Source: CALITV01 sp964415795 (GTDB lineage: Bacteria > UBP6 > UBA1177 > JAKLFG01). Taken from it: 64,000 bases of DNA. Where the stretch lies: assembly GCA_964415795.1 (NCBI GenBank), contig CAYQBN010000008.1, positions 1 to 64,000 on the forward strand. Reading direction: 5' to 3'. This document shows positions 1 through 8,673 of the stretch, in pieces. Position 1 is the stretch's first letter; each line of letters opens with the position of its first letter. Position numbers and translations under genes: made by a program. The notes below the pieces were generated by a model. The model had not been told where the DNA came from, did no database searches, and worked only from the letters and a program-made list of their open reading frames with translations.

Positions 1-570
1 AAACGACGGGAAGGAGAGGATCGCCCCCGAGCCGTCGAGACCCCCGCCGCTCCCTCCTTTGAAAAACGCACCTCACCCGAGCCCCCCCGCACTCAGGAGG
101 AGGGCTTCCTTCCAGATGCGGAGTGGGAGCACTGCACCGAGTTCGTCACTTTTTTCATCGACCGTGAACTGTATGCGGTTCCCATCTTCCTCGTCCATGA
201 CATCAAGGAGATGCTTCCCTGTTCACGCCTTCCCAATCAACCTCCGGCAGTGCTCGGCGTCATCAATCTTCGCGGGAGTGTCGTACCGCTGTTCGATCTC
301 CGCCGTCTCATTGGCCTGCCGCCGCGTCCCTTCGACCGCAAAACGGTCGCGATCATCCTCGATATCGGCGGCAAGATGAACGGGCTCATCGTCGACGCCG
401 TTAGCGATGTCGCCACCATCGAACCGCAGGCGAAACAGTCGGCACCCCTTCTCGGGCGCAACATCGCTGCCGACTATGTCCGGTTCATCGGCACCGATCG
501 CAAAAGCGGCGAGTTCCTTATCGTGCTCGACATAGAGAAAGTGATCGCTCCTCTGCTGGCCGAGCCATGA
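1..570 (+). CDS. cheW: CheW-like chemotaxis coupling protein, 5' end outside the window
   Basis: The frame is open from the first base, so the start lies upstream. A charged, Pro-rich stretch of about 40 residues (which could be a linker from a longer protein) leads into a CheW domain beginning at EFVTFFIDRELYAVPI. Family hallmarks follow: PPAVLGVINLRGSVVPLFDL, a VDAVSDV strand and a FLIVLDIEKV end. CheW couples chemoreceptors to the kinase CheA in the cytoplasm. The stop overlaps the cheR start (ATGA), so this belongs to the same operon. Because the N-terminus is missing, a CheV- or CheA-type longer protein is not excluded. Confidence 0.85.
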   Translation, partial: KRREGEDRPRAVETPAAPSFEKRTSPEPPRTQEEGFLPDAEWEHCTEFVTFFIDRELYAVPIFLVHDIKEMLPCSRLPNQPPAVLGVINLRGSVVPLFDLRRLIGLPPRPFDRKTVAIILDIGGKMNGLIVDAVSDVATIEPQAKQSAPLLGRNIAADYVRFIGTDRKSGEFLIVLDIEKVIAPLLAEP

Positions 571-1400
571 TAGAGATAAAGAAATTCTCCCTTTCCGACG
601 AAGAGTTCAACAAACTGCGCCGGCTCGTATTCGATGTCGCCGGCATCTATCTTTCGGACTCCAAACGGGAACTCGTCATTTCGCGATTCTCCCGTCGCCT
701 TCGGGCGCTCAACCTTTCTTCTTTTGAGGAATACTACCGCTTCGTCATTTCGCCCGACGGAGTCTCCGAGATACAAAACTTCATCAATTCGATCACCACC
801 AACAAGACCGACTTTTTCCGCGAGCCGCACCACTTCGATTTTCTCGTCGAATGCTTCGTCCCCGAGGTTGTAGCGGCTCGGCGGCGCGAAGTGCGCATCT
901 GGTCGGCGGGATGTGCCACCGGCGAGGAGCCTTACTCCATAGCCATGGTGCTTCATCACCACCTCTTCGATCGGCATGGTATTCAGGTCAAGGTCCTCGC
1001 GACCGACATAGACACCGCCGTGCTCGAGACCGCGTGCGCCGGCGTCTACGAGGAACGGCAGGTACGACCGGTCCCGGAAGAGCTGCTGCACAAGTACTTT
1101 CTGCGCGGGAAAGGACCGGCATTCGGATTCTACAAGGTGAAAGACTGCATCAAGGATCTCGTCTCGTTCCGGCAACTCAACTTCGTCGCCGAGAGTTACC
1201 CGTTGTCGCTCATGTTCGATGTCATCTTCTGTCGCAATGTGATCATCTATTTCAACACGGAAACCAAGCGGCGGGTGCTCAATCGCCTCGTCGGATATCT
1301 CGTGCGCGGCGGATACCTCGTGCTCGGCCACAGCGAAACGGTCTTCGATATGGTCGACGGCCTCACCTATCTCAAGAACACCGTATATAGAAAGGAGTGA
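567..1400 (+). CDS. cheR: CheR chemoreceptor glutamate methyltransferase
   Basis: This 277-residue protein is the normal length for CheR, which transfers methyl groups from S-adenosylmethionine to receptor glutamates during adaptation. An N-terminal helical CheR domain carries the signature TNKTDFFREPHHF (about 78-90). The SAM-binding motif SAGCATGEEPYS (113-124) and the FCRNVIIYF motif near residue 220 follow. The start ATG overlaps the cheW stop by 4 bases and the end touches cheD, giving a cheW-cheR-cheD-cheB order. There is no C-terminal NWETF-tethering or TPR extension. Confidence 0.95.
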   Translation: MIEIKKFSLSDEEFNKLRRLVFDVAGIYLSDSKRELVISRFSRRLRALNLSSFEEYYRFVISPDGVSEIQNFINSITTNKTDFFREPHHFDFLVECFVPEVVAARRREVRIWSAGCATGEEPYSIAMVLHHHLFDRHGIQVKVLATDIDTAVLETACAGVYEERQVRPVPEELLHKYFLRGKGPAFGFYKVKDCIKDLVSFRQLNFVAESYPLSLMFDVIFCRNVIIYFNTETKRRVLNRLVGYLVRGGYLVLGHSETVFDMVDGLTYLKNTVYRKE

Positions 1401-1402
1401 CC

Positions 1403-2005
1403 GTGTACCGGGTGTTCGATCGCAAATTCGGGAAGGAGATCGTGGTCATCCAACCGGGAGAGCACTATGTGACCACCAATCCCGAGGAGGGTATCGCCAC
1501 GGTACTCGGTTCGTGCATCGCGGTCTGTCTCACGGACACCTATGCCCGGATACGCGGCATGAACCATTTCATGTTGCCGGGCGACCTTCGCAACGAGGAG
1601 ATCTACCGGAGTCGCAGCGGGCGCTACGGCATGTTCGCCATGGAAACGCTCATCAACGAGATGATGAAGCGCGGCGCGCGGCGCGAACACCTCACCGCCA
1701 AGATGTTCGGCGGCGCCCATCTGCTCAACTTCCGCCGTACCGACGGTAACATATCGGAAACGAACATCGTGTTCGCGCGGACATACCTTGCCTTCGAAGA
1801 GATACCGATCATGGCGACCGATGTCGGTGGAACGACGGGACGCAAGATTATCTTCCTCGATGGCGAGGGGGGTCGGGTCCTCGTGAAGCGTCTCGCTCCC
1901 GAGAACACCCCGGAGTTCCTCGATGCCGAGAACCGCTACAAAGCGTTCCTTTTCCGCAAACGGAAAGACGAGATGAGCGGTGGCGTCACGCTGTTCGAAC
2001 GGTAA
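1403..2005 (+). CDS. cheD: CheD chemoreceptor glutamine deamidase
   Basis: CheD deamidates specific glutamines on chemoreceptors and in some species interacts with CheC. The catalytic cysteine sits in VLGSCIAVCL (Cys38 from the start used here) and the catalytic His in GMNHFMLPG (His55). The rest follows the family: MFGGAHLL and the DVGGTTGRKI motif. I chose GTG at 1403 because AAAGGAG (1391-1397) is 5 bases upstream. GTG at 1397 lies inside that site and would overlap the cheR stop. No CheC is seen in the window. Confidence 0.93.
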   Translation: MYRVFDRKFGKEIVVIQPGEHYVTTNPEEGIATVLGSCIAVCLTDTYARIRGMNHFMLPGDLRNEEIYRSRSGRYGMFAMETLINEMMKRGARREHLTAKMFGGAHLLNFRRTDGNISETNIVFARTYLAFEEIPIMATDVGGTTGRKIIFLDGEGGRVLVKRLAPENTPEFLDAENRYKAFLFRKRKDEMSGGVTLFER

Positions 2006-2014
2006 GGAGAGCGT

Positions 2015-3121
2015 ATGGAAGTGCATGCCGAGAAGATAAAGGTCCTTATCGTCGACGATTCGGCGACCATTCGCCGCATCCTCGAGGATATCGTCAACGG
2101 CGCCCCCGACATGACCGTGATCGGCAGCGCCGCCGATGCCTATGAGGCACGCGAGATCATGCGCCGCGTCGTTCCCGATGTGGTCACGCTCGATATCGAG
2201 ATGCCGCGTATGGACGGCCTCACCTTCCTCGACAAGCTCATGCGCGCCATGCCGATACCGGTCGTTATGATAAGCGCCCTCACCCAAGAAAGCGCGCTTG
2301 CGACCTTCAAGGCGCTCGAGCTTGGCGCGATAGACTATATCGCAAAACCGGCACCAGGGTTCTTTCTCAATCTCGAGGATCTTGCCGAGGAGATCCTCGA
2401 GAAGATCCGCGCCGCGGCAACCGTTCCCCGTTCGTTCCTCGAACGGCATCGTTTCCGGGAAAAGATGTCTCCCGCTACCCGGCACACCTTGGAAACGGAA
2501 GAATTCTTCATTGTCCGAAACACTCCCCGCTTCACCAAGCCGAATCCCCTCATCGCGATAGGCGCCTCCGCCGGCGGCACCACGGTCATCGAAAGCCTCC
2601 TCCGCTACCTCGATCCCCATCTTATGCCTCCCATCGTGATAACCCAGCACATACCTCCCCATTTTTCGCGTTCGTTCGCCGAACGACTCAATGCCGTGGC
2701 CTCCTTCTCGGTAAGCGAAGGCCGCCATGGCCAGATGCTCAAGCCGGGCGAGGTCATCGTGGCGCCGGGGGGACAGCATCTAATAGTCGAACGCTCCCCA
2801 TCCGGCTATGTGGCGGTACTTAACGACGGTCCCCGCGTCAATCGTCATAGGCCGTCGATAGATGTCCTCTTTTCTTCCGTTGCCGCGGCGGCGAAAGACA
2901 GCGCCATCGGCATCATCCTCACCGGCATGGGCAGTGACGGTGCCAAAGGGCTCCTCGATATCCGCACCAGCGGCGGATACACCATCGCCCAGAGCAGAGA
3001 GGGCTGTGCCGTCTACAGCATGCCTCGGGCAGCGGTGGAACTGGGGGCGGTCGTTCATCAGTTGTCGGTAGAGGGCATCGCCGGATACCTCAACCGCATG
3101 TTTGGAGGAGGCACTCCATGA
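2015..3121 (+). CDS. cheB: CheB response regulator / protein-glutamate methylesterase
   Basis: This 368-residue two-domain CheB removes methyl groups from, and can deamidate, chemoreceptors. The N-terminal receiver (about 8-125) has the acidic pair DD at 14-15 and the phospho-acceptor Asp60 in VVTLDIEMPRMDG. The C-terminal methylesterase has the full triad: Ser185 in IGASAGGT, His212 in QHIPPHFS and Asp308 in GMGSDGAKG. It lies 9 bases after cheD behind a GGAGAG ribosome site. The 3' end overlaps the next gene by 4 bases, so the receiver-DUF4388 protein is translated from the same message. Confidence 0.95.
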   Translation: MEVHAEKIKVLIVDDSATIRRILEDIVNGAPDMTVIGSAADAYEAREIMRRVVPDVVTLDIEMPRMDGLTFLDKLMRAMPIPVVMISALTQESALATFKALELGAIDYIAKPAPGFFLNLEDLAEEILEKIRAAATVPRSFLERHRFREKMSPATRHTLETEEFFIVRNTPRFTKPNPLIAIGASAGGTTVIESLLRYLDPHLMPPIVITQHIPPHFSRSFAERLNAVASFSVSEGRHGQMLKPGEVIVAPGGQHLIVERSPSGYVAVLNDGPRVNRHRPSIDVLFSSVAAAAKDSAIGIILTGMGSDGAKGLLDIRTSGGYTIAQSREGCAVYSMPRAAVELGAVVHQLSVEGIAGYLNRMFGGGTP

Positions 3122-5067
3122 CCACTCCCGCCCCTTCCGTCCCCGCGGATCCGCGACGCATTCTCATCGTGGACATTGACGAGCAGGTGACCTCGTTCCT
3201 CACCTTCAAACTGCGCCGTCAGCACTACGAGGTGCTCACGCTGACAAGCACGGTGAACGCGCTCGCAGCGATTCGCGATTTCAAGCCGCATCTCATCATT
3301 TCCGAAATGGTGCTTCCCGAACTTTCGGGGGTCGATTTCCTCAAACGGATCCGGATGAACCCAGAGACCGCCCACATCCCGTTCATCTTCCTCTCGAGCT
3401 CCCGGAATGTCGAAGATAAGATCCTTGCCCACGAAATGGGAGCCGAGGCCTTTTTCCCCAAGCCGATATTCATCAAGGTGCTCGTCAACCGCATAAACGA
3501 CCTCTTTCAGGAGATCGAGTTCAAAAAGATGCTCTCGCCCTCCTCGGAAGAGCGCTTCGACGGCCTCTTGCAGAACATTTCGGTGATGGACCTCCTCAAC
3601 ATCGTCCATGAGAACCGGCGTAACGGCATCATCGAACTCGCTTCCACCGGCAAGGAAACCGGTCGTATCTTCTTCAGCGAAGGAGCCATCCTCCGCGTCG
3701 AAAAGGAAGACGCCGACAATCGACAGGGAGAGGAGATACTCTACGCTCTCCTTCCTTGGGACGAAGGATCGTTCCATATTACCTACCTACCGGAGCGTCC
3801 CGTCGTCGAATCGAATGTGTTCGAGTCGTTCGACTATCTCATCGTGCACGCCACCCGTTGGCTGTCCGATTACCAAAACGGGATCAATGGGATACCGTCA
3901 CCCGACACCCGCCTATATTTGCAGTTTTCCTCTTTCATCGAACACCTTGCGAAACTTCCCGATTCCATGGGCGCCATTCTCCGTATGGTGAGCAAGGATG
4001 GCGTCTTCGTCGGCGAACTGCTGGAAAAAGGAGGTGCTGACCGAAGGCAGACGATCGAACAGATAAAGAAGCTCCTTTCGTTCAGTATCCTCACCGACGC
4101 ACCGAGGCCGGATGAGGTGACCCTCCCTCCGGTCCCCGCATGGGCACGGACCGGTACCCACGAAGAAACCCCGACTCCGCCTGAGGAAAACCGCCGATGG
4201 GCACCTTCTCCCGAGTTACCAGGCAGCGGTCTTCGGAACCGGGCCACCACTCCCCGAGAACCTGTTCCTTCTCCTGTCGCCGTACCTGCCCCCGAAACGC
4301 CGGTACCGGCACCCGATACCCCGTCGAAGACGGAACAAACAGCGGCTCCCTTGACCAGCGAGACGAAACCCGCTTCCCACGCTCCTGAGTCAACGCTTCT
4401 CCAAGAACTCTACCAAGAGCACGCCGAGGTGAAGTCTCCATCACGGCGCCTGTCCCTTGTCTCGTTCGCCGTGGTCATCGCGCTTGTCGCCGCCGGCGTT
4501 GCTCTCTGGTACACCCTCAGCGAACGAGGGGAAGAAAAAAGAGGCCTGTCCCCGGCACCGGTAACCGCCACCGTCACGAATACGCCGGACACGGTGGTAA
4601 TCCCTCCGGCGGCGGAACGGCCAGCCGACGCGGCGAAGAAACAGGATCCGTTCGCCGACAAGAAACCAGAAGAATTGGTGGTACTTGGCACGGCAGCCCA
4701 CACTGCCGAACGCTACGACGAAGCGGTTTCGCTCTATCAAGCGGCCCTTACCCGCCTTCCCAAAGAAGATCCCTCGACGGCACCGCTCCGCGCGAAGGCG
4801 CTCAAAAACCTCGCCATCGTCCTTTACGACACTGACCGTTACGAAGGAGCGCTCGAGGCAGCGCTCGCATCGCGTGCCATAACCGACGACGAGCCAGAAA
4901 AGATAGACCTCACCGCCGCCATTCTCGAACAGATGGGCGATTTCGACGGAGCTATCGAGACCTATCGCACCGCGCTCAAGAACCGCGCCTTCAAAGCGAA
5001 CGCGACAGGATGGAAAAAAGAGATAGCCCGCCTGAAAAAGGAGAAAAAGAAAAAGAAGAGAGAGTAA
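3118..5067 (+). CDS. Membrane protein: atypical receiver, DUF4388 (PATAN), TM helix, TPR
   Basis: This 649-residue protein has an N-terminal receiver (about 14-130), a DUF4388/PATAN domain (about 145-240), a Pro-rich linker (330-430), one TM helix (about 446-466), and C-terminal TPR helices (about 518-625) ending in a Lys-rich tail. With the receiver in the cytoplasm, the TPR part would be periplasmic. The receiver is degenerate: the phospho-acceptor position is Glu63 (ISEMVLPELSG) and one acidic-pocket residue is Ile20 (IVDIDE). Ser94 and Lys115 of the switch are kept. It overlaps cheB by 4 bases, so a role in this chemosensory pathway is likely, perhaps as a fixed-state output. The cargo or partner of the TPR is unknown. 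Confidence 0.8.
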   Translation: MTTPAPSVPADPRRILIVDIDEQVTSFLTFKLRRQHYEVLTLTSTVNALAAIRDFKPHLIISEMVLPELSGVDFLKRIRMNPETAHIPFIFLSSSRNVEDKILAHEMGAEAFFPKPIFIKVLVNRINDLFQEIEFKKMLSPSSEERFDGLLQNISVMDLLNIVHENRRNGIIELASTGKETGRIFFSEGAILRVEKEDADNRQGEEILYALLPWDEGSFHITYLPERPVVESNVFESFDYLIVHATRWLSDYQNGINGIPSPDTRLYLQFSSFIEHLAKLPDSMGAILRMVSKDGVFVGELLEKGGADRRQTIEQIKKLLSFSILTDAPRPDEVTLPPVPAWARTGTHEETPTPPEENRRWAPSPELPGSGLRNRATTPREPVPSPVAVPAPETPVPAPDTPSKTEQTAAPLTSETKPASHAPESTLLQELYQEHAEVKSPSRRLSLVSFAVVIALVAAGVALWYTLSERGEEKRGLSPAPVTATVTNTPDTVVIPPAAERPADAAKKQDPFADKKPEELVVLGTAAHTAERYDEAVSLYQAALTRLPKEDPSTAPLRAKALKNLAIVLYDTDRYEGALEAALASRAITDDEPEKIDLTAAILEQMGDFDGAIETYRTALKNRAFKANATGWKKEIARLKKEKKKKKRE

Positions 5068-5071
5068 ACCG

Positions 5072-5587
5072 ATGAAGATCCTGCTTGACGAAACGACCAT
5101 TCGGAACCGCGTCGCCGAACTGGCACGCGACATCGAGACCTGTTACGATGGGAAGCCGTTCGTTCTCCTCGTCATTCTCAAGGGAGCCTTCGTGTTCGCC
5201 GCCGATCTGTTTCGTCAGATACGCTCGCCCCTCGTGCGTGTCGAGTTCCTCCGGCTGTCGAGTTACCGGGGAACCGTTTCCTCCGGCACCGTCGTTCTCC
5301 CTCCTCCCGAGGAACTTGCCCGTTTTGCCGGCTGCGATGTGCTTATCGTCGAAGACATCGTGGATACAGGACTTACCCTCTCGGTGCTCGTGGACGCTCT
5401 TCGCGGGATCGGGGCGGCATCGGTTCGCATCTGCAGTTTCCTCGAGAAACCAGAGGTCCATCAGGGGCGCGTGAAGATAGACTTTCTCGGATTCCCGATC
5501 CCCAACCATTTCATCGTGGGTTATGGGCTCGACTGCGACGAGAAGCACCGCAACCTCCCCTATCTCGCCATTTACGAAGAGCACTAG
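5072..5587 (+). CDS. hpt: Hypoxanthine phosphoribosyltransferase
   Basis: This 171-residue cytoplasmic purine-salvage enzyme makes IMP or GMP from hypoxanthine or guanine and PRPP. The PRPP-binding motif VLIVEDIVDTGLTL lies at about 90-103. VILKGAFVFAADL near residue 34-46 and the C-terminal IPNHFIVGYGLDCDEKHRNL are typical of bacterial Hpt, including the purine-contacting Phe/Val and the DE(K/R)xRNLP loop. It begins 4 bases after the DUF4388 gene and is followed by trmB after 9 bases, so it appears to sit in the same transcription unit although functionally unrelated to chemotaxis. Confidence 0.93.
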   Translation: MKILLDETTIRNRVAELARDIETCYDGKPFVLLVILKGAFVFAADLFRQIRSPLVRVEFLRLSSYRGTVSSGTVVLPPPEELARFAGCDVLIVEDIVDTGLTLSVLVDALRGIGAASVRICSFLEKPEVHQGRVKIDFLGFPIPNHFIVGYGLDCDEKHRNLPYLAIYEEH

Positions 5588-5596
5588 ACCGCTTCC

Positions 5597-6202
5597 ATGC
5601 TTCCACTACGGACCGGCATCGCCCTTCCCCTCGAAGAGATCGCTCATCAACCGTTCGATTTCGCCAAACTGTTCCCCGGTCTCTCCCGGATCGAATGCGA
5701 AATAGGTTTCTGTTCCGCCATCTTCCTCACCGAGTACGCAAACCGGCATCCCGATACCGGTCTGCTCGGTATCGAGAAAAAACACGCCTATTTTCTTCGC
5801 GGTCTCCACAACCTCGAACGGAAACTGAAGCAGGACAATGTGAAGATCGTGGAGTTCGACGCCCGTGCCATCGTCATGATGCTCGTTCCGCCCGCTTCGC
5901 TTGACGCCATTCACATCTATTTTCCCGATCCGTGGCCCAAGAAGCGGCACCACGAACGACGCATCATGACTCGAGAGAACCTGAAGATGTTTTACGAGAA
6001 GCTCAAAGCCGGCGGCCGCATCTATGCCGCCACCGATCACACCGACTATGCCGACTTCATCGAAAAGGAACTGGCGGCGACACGGGAGCTCTTCGTGCGG
6101 CTTCCCTACGGCATAGCCCACCGCGAGGTGACGACCAAGTGGGAACGGCGCCAGATAACGAAAGGGATTTCGATAACCTACTATCTCCTCGAAAAGCGGT
6201 GA
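5597..6202 (+). CDS. trmB: tRNA (guanine-N7-)-methyltransferase
   Basis: This 201-residue SAM-dependent enzyme makes 7-methylguanosine at position 46 of tRNAs. The SAM site is IECEIGFCSAIFLTEYA. The TrmB signature HIYFPDPWPKKRHHERRI (about 112-129) and ATDHTDYADFI are unmistakable. The C-terminal KWERRQITKGI carries the TKWE/TKFE-type conserved motif. In the glycine-rich motif the usual G-x-G is slightly altered (EIGFCS), common variation in the family. It is directly followed on the opposite strand by a tRNA-Leu gene. Confidence 0.93.
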   Translation: MLPLRTGIALPLEEIAHQPFDFAKLFPGLSRIECEIGFCSAIFLTEYANRHPDTGLLGIEKKHAYFLRGLHNLERKLKQDNVKIVEFDARAIVMMLVPPASLDAIHIYFPDPWPKKRHHERRIMTRENLKMFYEKLKAGGRIYAATDHTDYADFIEKELAATRELFVRLPYGIAHREVTTKWERRQITKGISITYYLLEKR

Positions 6203-6213
6203 GTCCTGAAAAG

Positions 6214-6300
6214 TGGTGCCGGGAACAGGGATCGAACCTGCACGGGGTTGCCCCCACTAGACCCTGAATCTAGCGCGTCTGCCAATTTCACCATCCCGGC
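6214..6300 (-). tRNA. tRNA-Leu (anticodon CAG)
   Basis: The minus strand folds as a complete class II tRNA of 87 nt including an encoded CCA. The acceptor stem GCCGGGA pairs with TCCCGGC. The anticodon stem CTAGA/TCTAG encloses the loop TTCAGGG, giving anticodon CAG (codon CUG). The D-arm contains AATTGGCAGACGC, a long variable arm follows, and the T-arm contains GGTTCGATCC. The variable arm and the identity elements fit leucine. It reads opposite to trmB and to the downstream ACT gene. Confidence 0.95.
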
Positions 6301-6419
6301 ACCAGTGCCAGAAAAGGCAAGTGATGATTATAGGCGGACAAAGGTATTGTCAAGAAAACTCCTCTTCCCGTCGTGGCGAGAGAAGGCTCGCCTCGCAAAA
6401 AAGAGACAAAGAAAAATTT

Positions 6420-6448
6420 TTGACACCACTTTCGGCCGGTGTTATGGT
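6420..6448 (+). promoter_or_regulatory. Sigma-70-type promoter for the ACT-domain gene
   Basis: TTGACA (6420-6425), a 17-base spacer and TATGGT (6443-6448) lie about 30 bases upstream of the ACT gene start. An A/T tract precedes the -35 box. Confidence 0.6.
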
Positions 6449-6476
6449 TCTTCGTTCTTTTCAACAGGAGGAGGCT

Positions 6477-6902
6477 ATGCGGGTGGAACAATTCTCGATC
6501 CTGCTGCGGAACGAACCGGGTGTCCTGAGCCGCGTGCTCGAGAACCTGAGCCGCGCACGCATCAACATCCTCGGACTCACCATCAACGAGACGGCCAATT
6601 TCGGCGAACTGCGTCTGGTGGTCGACAAGAGCGCCGAAGCGAAGGAGATCCTCAAGGGGATGGCCGTTTCCTTCAATGTGGTGAAGGTCATCGTCGTCCG
6701 CCTCGAAAACAAACCGGGCGAACTTTTGAAGATAGCCCACCTTATGAGCAAGAACGATATCAACATCGACTACATCTACACCCTCGCCTCGGTCGATAAG
6801 GGAGCGCTGGTGGTCATAAAGACATGGAACATGGCCGAGACCGAACGCCTTCTCGCAGAGAACAAATTCGAGATGGTGGATCTTGAGAAATCGCGCTCTT
6901 AG
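6477..6902 (+). CDS. Tandem ACT-domain protein
   Basis: This 141-residue protein is made of two ACT domains back to back, each with the LLRNEPGVLSRVLENL / VRLENKPGELLKIAHL ligand-binding turn. No catalytic domain is attached. Free-standing ACT pairs usually bind amino acids and regulate partner enzymes or transcription. The family member closest in shape is the small acetolactate-synthase-like/ACT regulator found alone in many anaerobes. The start ATG at 6477 follows a strong AGGAGGAGG site. Longer upstream frames run through the promoter and are not used. No biosynthetic partner is adjacent, so the ligand cannot be named. Confidence 0.85.
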   Translation: MRVEQFSILLRNEPGVLSRVLENLSRARINILGLTINETANFGELRLVVDKSAEAKEILKGMAVSFNVVKVIVVRLENKPGELLKIAHLMSKNDINIDYIYTLASVDKGALVVIKTWNMAETERLLAENKFEMVDLEKSRS

Positions 6903-6939
6903 CGTCTCCATTTATTCTCTTTTCATCTAGGGAGGTTTT

Positions 6940-8670
6940 ATGCGCTGGATTATGACGATACTCGTCGTTTGCGGCATCATGGCGCCGATCACTCTTGCGG
7001 CAAATGATGACGAACCTACCGGATCGGCCGAACCGGCCCAAGAAGAATCTGCCCCGGCGATGGAGCCAGCCGCACCCGCCGCCGAACCGGCCGCTTCCGA
7101 ACCGGTGAAGGAAGAAGCACCGCTCGAAGGAAGCGCCAAGGAGCTGAAACAGACCGTGGAAGCACCCGCCCCCGCGGCCGCGGAGGCCGTCGAAGCGGAT
7201 CCCATCAAACAACCGGTGAACGGCGGCCTCAAGATCGGGGATGGAAAGGTCATCAAGTTCTTCGAGCTCTATGGCTACTTCTCGGCGAACCACCTCTTTA
7301 CCTACAATCTTTTCATGAACGGCAACAATCCCTACCTTCCGACGACACCCTATGCCAACGAGAAGGAACGGGGTGAGGATGTCCTCTCGTGGGGGCAGCT
7401 GCGACTTCATCTCGAGCCGATCATCAATGTCGCCGAAACGATGTCCATCCACTCGAAATTGACGCTCCTCGGCAGTCGCCTTGTCGGCACCGACAACACG
7501 GTCCCCGATGCACCCGAGCACGCACTTCTCCCCGGCACCCAGACCACCGTCGATCCCTCCGTTCGCGTCGAGGGACTCTGGGGTGTCCTCGACACACCGA
7601 TCGGCGAACTGCGAGTCGGTCGCATGCCGTTCCACTGGGGACTTGGCATCCTCTACAACGACGCCAACACCGTGGACACCTTCACGAGCGGCGACTACCT
7701 CGACCGCGTCATGTTCATCATCCCGGTCATGGGAATAAAGATAATCCCCGCGTTCGACTATATCAGTGAAGGAGCGATGGTACGCTACAACGACCATTTC
7801 ATAGACGCCTCGTCGCGTGACGACGGTTGGCAGGTGGCGCTCATGCTCACCATGCAGGAGGATGACCCAGCAGTGCTCAAGGAGAAACTGCTCAAGGAGG
7901 CGACCGTCTACGAGTTCGGCTTCCTCGGCATGTACAGCTGGAAGAGCGACGCCTCGACCGAAACGATTATCACTGTTCCCCCCGCCGCCTACACCCTGAG
8001 CGAACAAGATGCGCGCCTGTTTACCATGGATCTCTGGGGAACACTCTACTACAAAAACTTCTCAATAAAGGGGGAGATCGCTTATCTCGACGGCAAACTC
8101 GGCCGTTTTGAGAGCGACACGGCCTCGGGGCGCATCTCGGCCCGGATGTTCGGTGCGGCGCTCGAGGCACAGTGGCAGTACATCCCGCGAAAACTGCACT
8201 TCACCCTGTTGTCCGGCGCCGCGACCGGAGACAGTGCCGCCGGCGTCCAAGGCGACGCGGTGAACCTGCCCGGCAAGGCGATAGACGCGGCGCTCGGCCT
8301 CGACACGAAGGTCGAGAACTTCCGATTCAACACCAACTACAACTTCAACTCGTTCGTCTGGCGCGAGGCGCTCGGCCGCTTTACCTCAGGCTACTATGTA
8401 AGCCTCGATACCCGCTATTACTTCCGTGACGATATCAGCATGCGCGGCGGGCTTACCTACTCGGGCGCTTGGTCGGCGAAACAAACACCCGGTAGCAAGG
8501 GAGCGCCGCTTGCCCTCGAGCCGTTCGTCGGCGCCTACTACGACGGCGAGAGCGGTCTGCGCGGCGGGCTCACTTTCCAGCTCGCGGTACCGTTCGATGG
8601 CCTCAACACCGAGGAGAACAACGCCAAGTTGTTCTTCGGCATCCACACCTATCTCGGGTTCGTGTTCTAA
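6940..8670 (+). CDS. Predicted outer-membrane beta-barrel protein with acidic/Ala-Pro linker
   Basis: This 576-residue protein has a signal peptide (about 1-20, ending LAA), an Ala/Pro/Glu-rich low-complexity linker (about 21-85), then a region of alternating hydrophobic strands rich in aromatic residues. It ends GFVF, with the terminal Phe usual for BAM-assembled barrels. Segments such as GELRVGRMPFHWGLGILYND resemble large porin-like barrels of Myxococcota (the TIGR04551 type), but I cannot confirm the family without a search. A GGGAGGT ribosome site precedes the ATG. It lies 37 bases after the ACT gene, so it may share its promoter. Transport substrate is unknown. Confidence 0.7.
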   Translation: MRWIMTILVVCGIMAPITLAANDDEPTGSAEPAQEESAPAMEPAAPAAEPAASEPVKEEAPLEGSAKELKQTVEAPAPAAAEAVEADPIKQPVNGGLKIGDGKVIKFFELYGYFSANHLFTYNLFMNGNNPYLPTTPYANEKERGEDVLSWGQLRLHLEPIINVAETMSIHSKLTLLGSRLVGTDNTVPDAPEHALLPGTQTTVDPSVRVEGLWGVLDTPIGELRVGRMPFHWGLGILYNDANTVDTFTSGDYLDRVMFIIPVMGIKIIPAFDYISEGAMVRYNDHFIDASSRDDGWQVALMLTMQEDDPAVLKEKLLKEATVYEFGFLGMYSWKSDASTETIITVPPAAYTLSEQDARLFTMDLWGTLYYKNFSIKGEIAYLDGKLGRFESDTASGRISARMFGAALEAQWQYIPRKLHFTLLSGAATGDSAAGVQGDAVNLPGKAIDAALGLDTKVENFRFNTNYNFNSFVWREALGRFTSGYYVSLDTRYYFRDDISMRGGLTYSGAWSAKQTPGSKGAPLALEPFVGAYYDGESGLRGGLTFQLAVPFDGLNTEENNAKLFFGIHTYLGFVF

Positions 8671-8673
8671 GAA

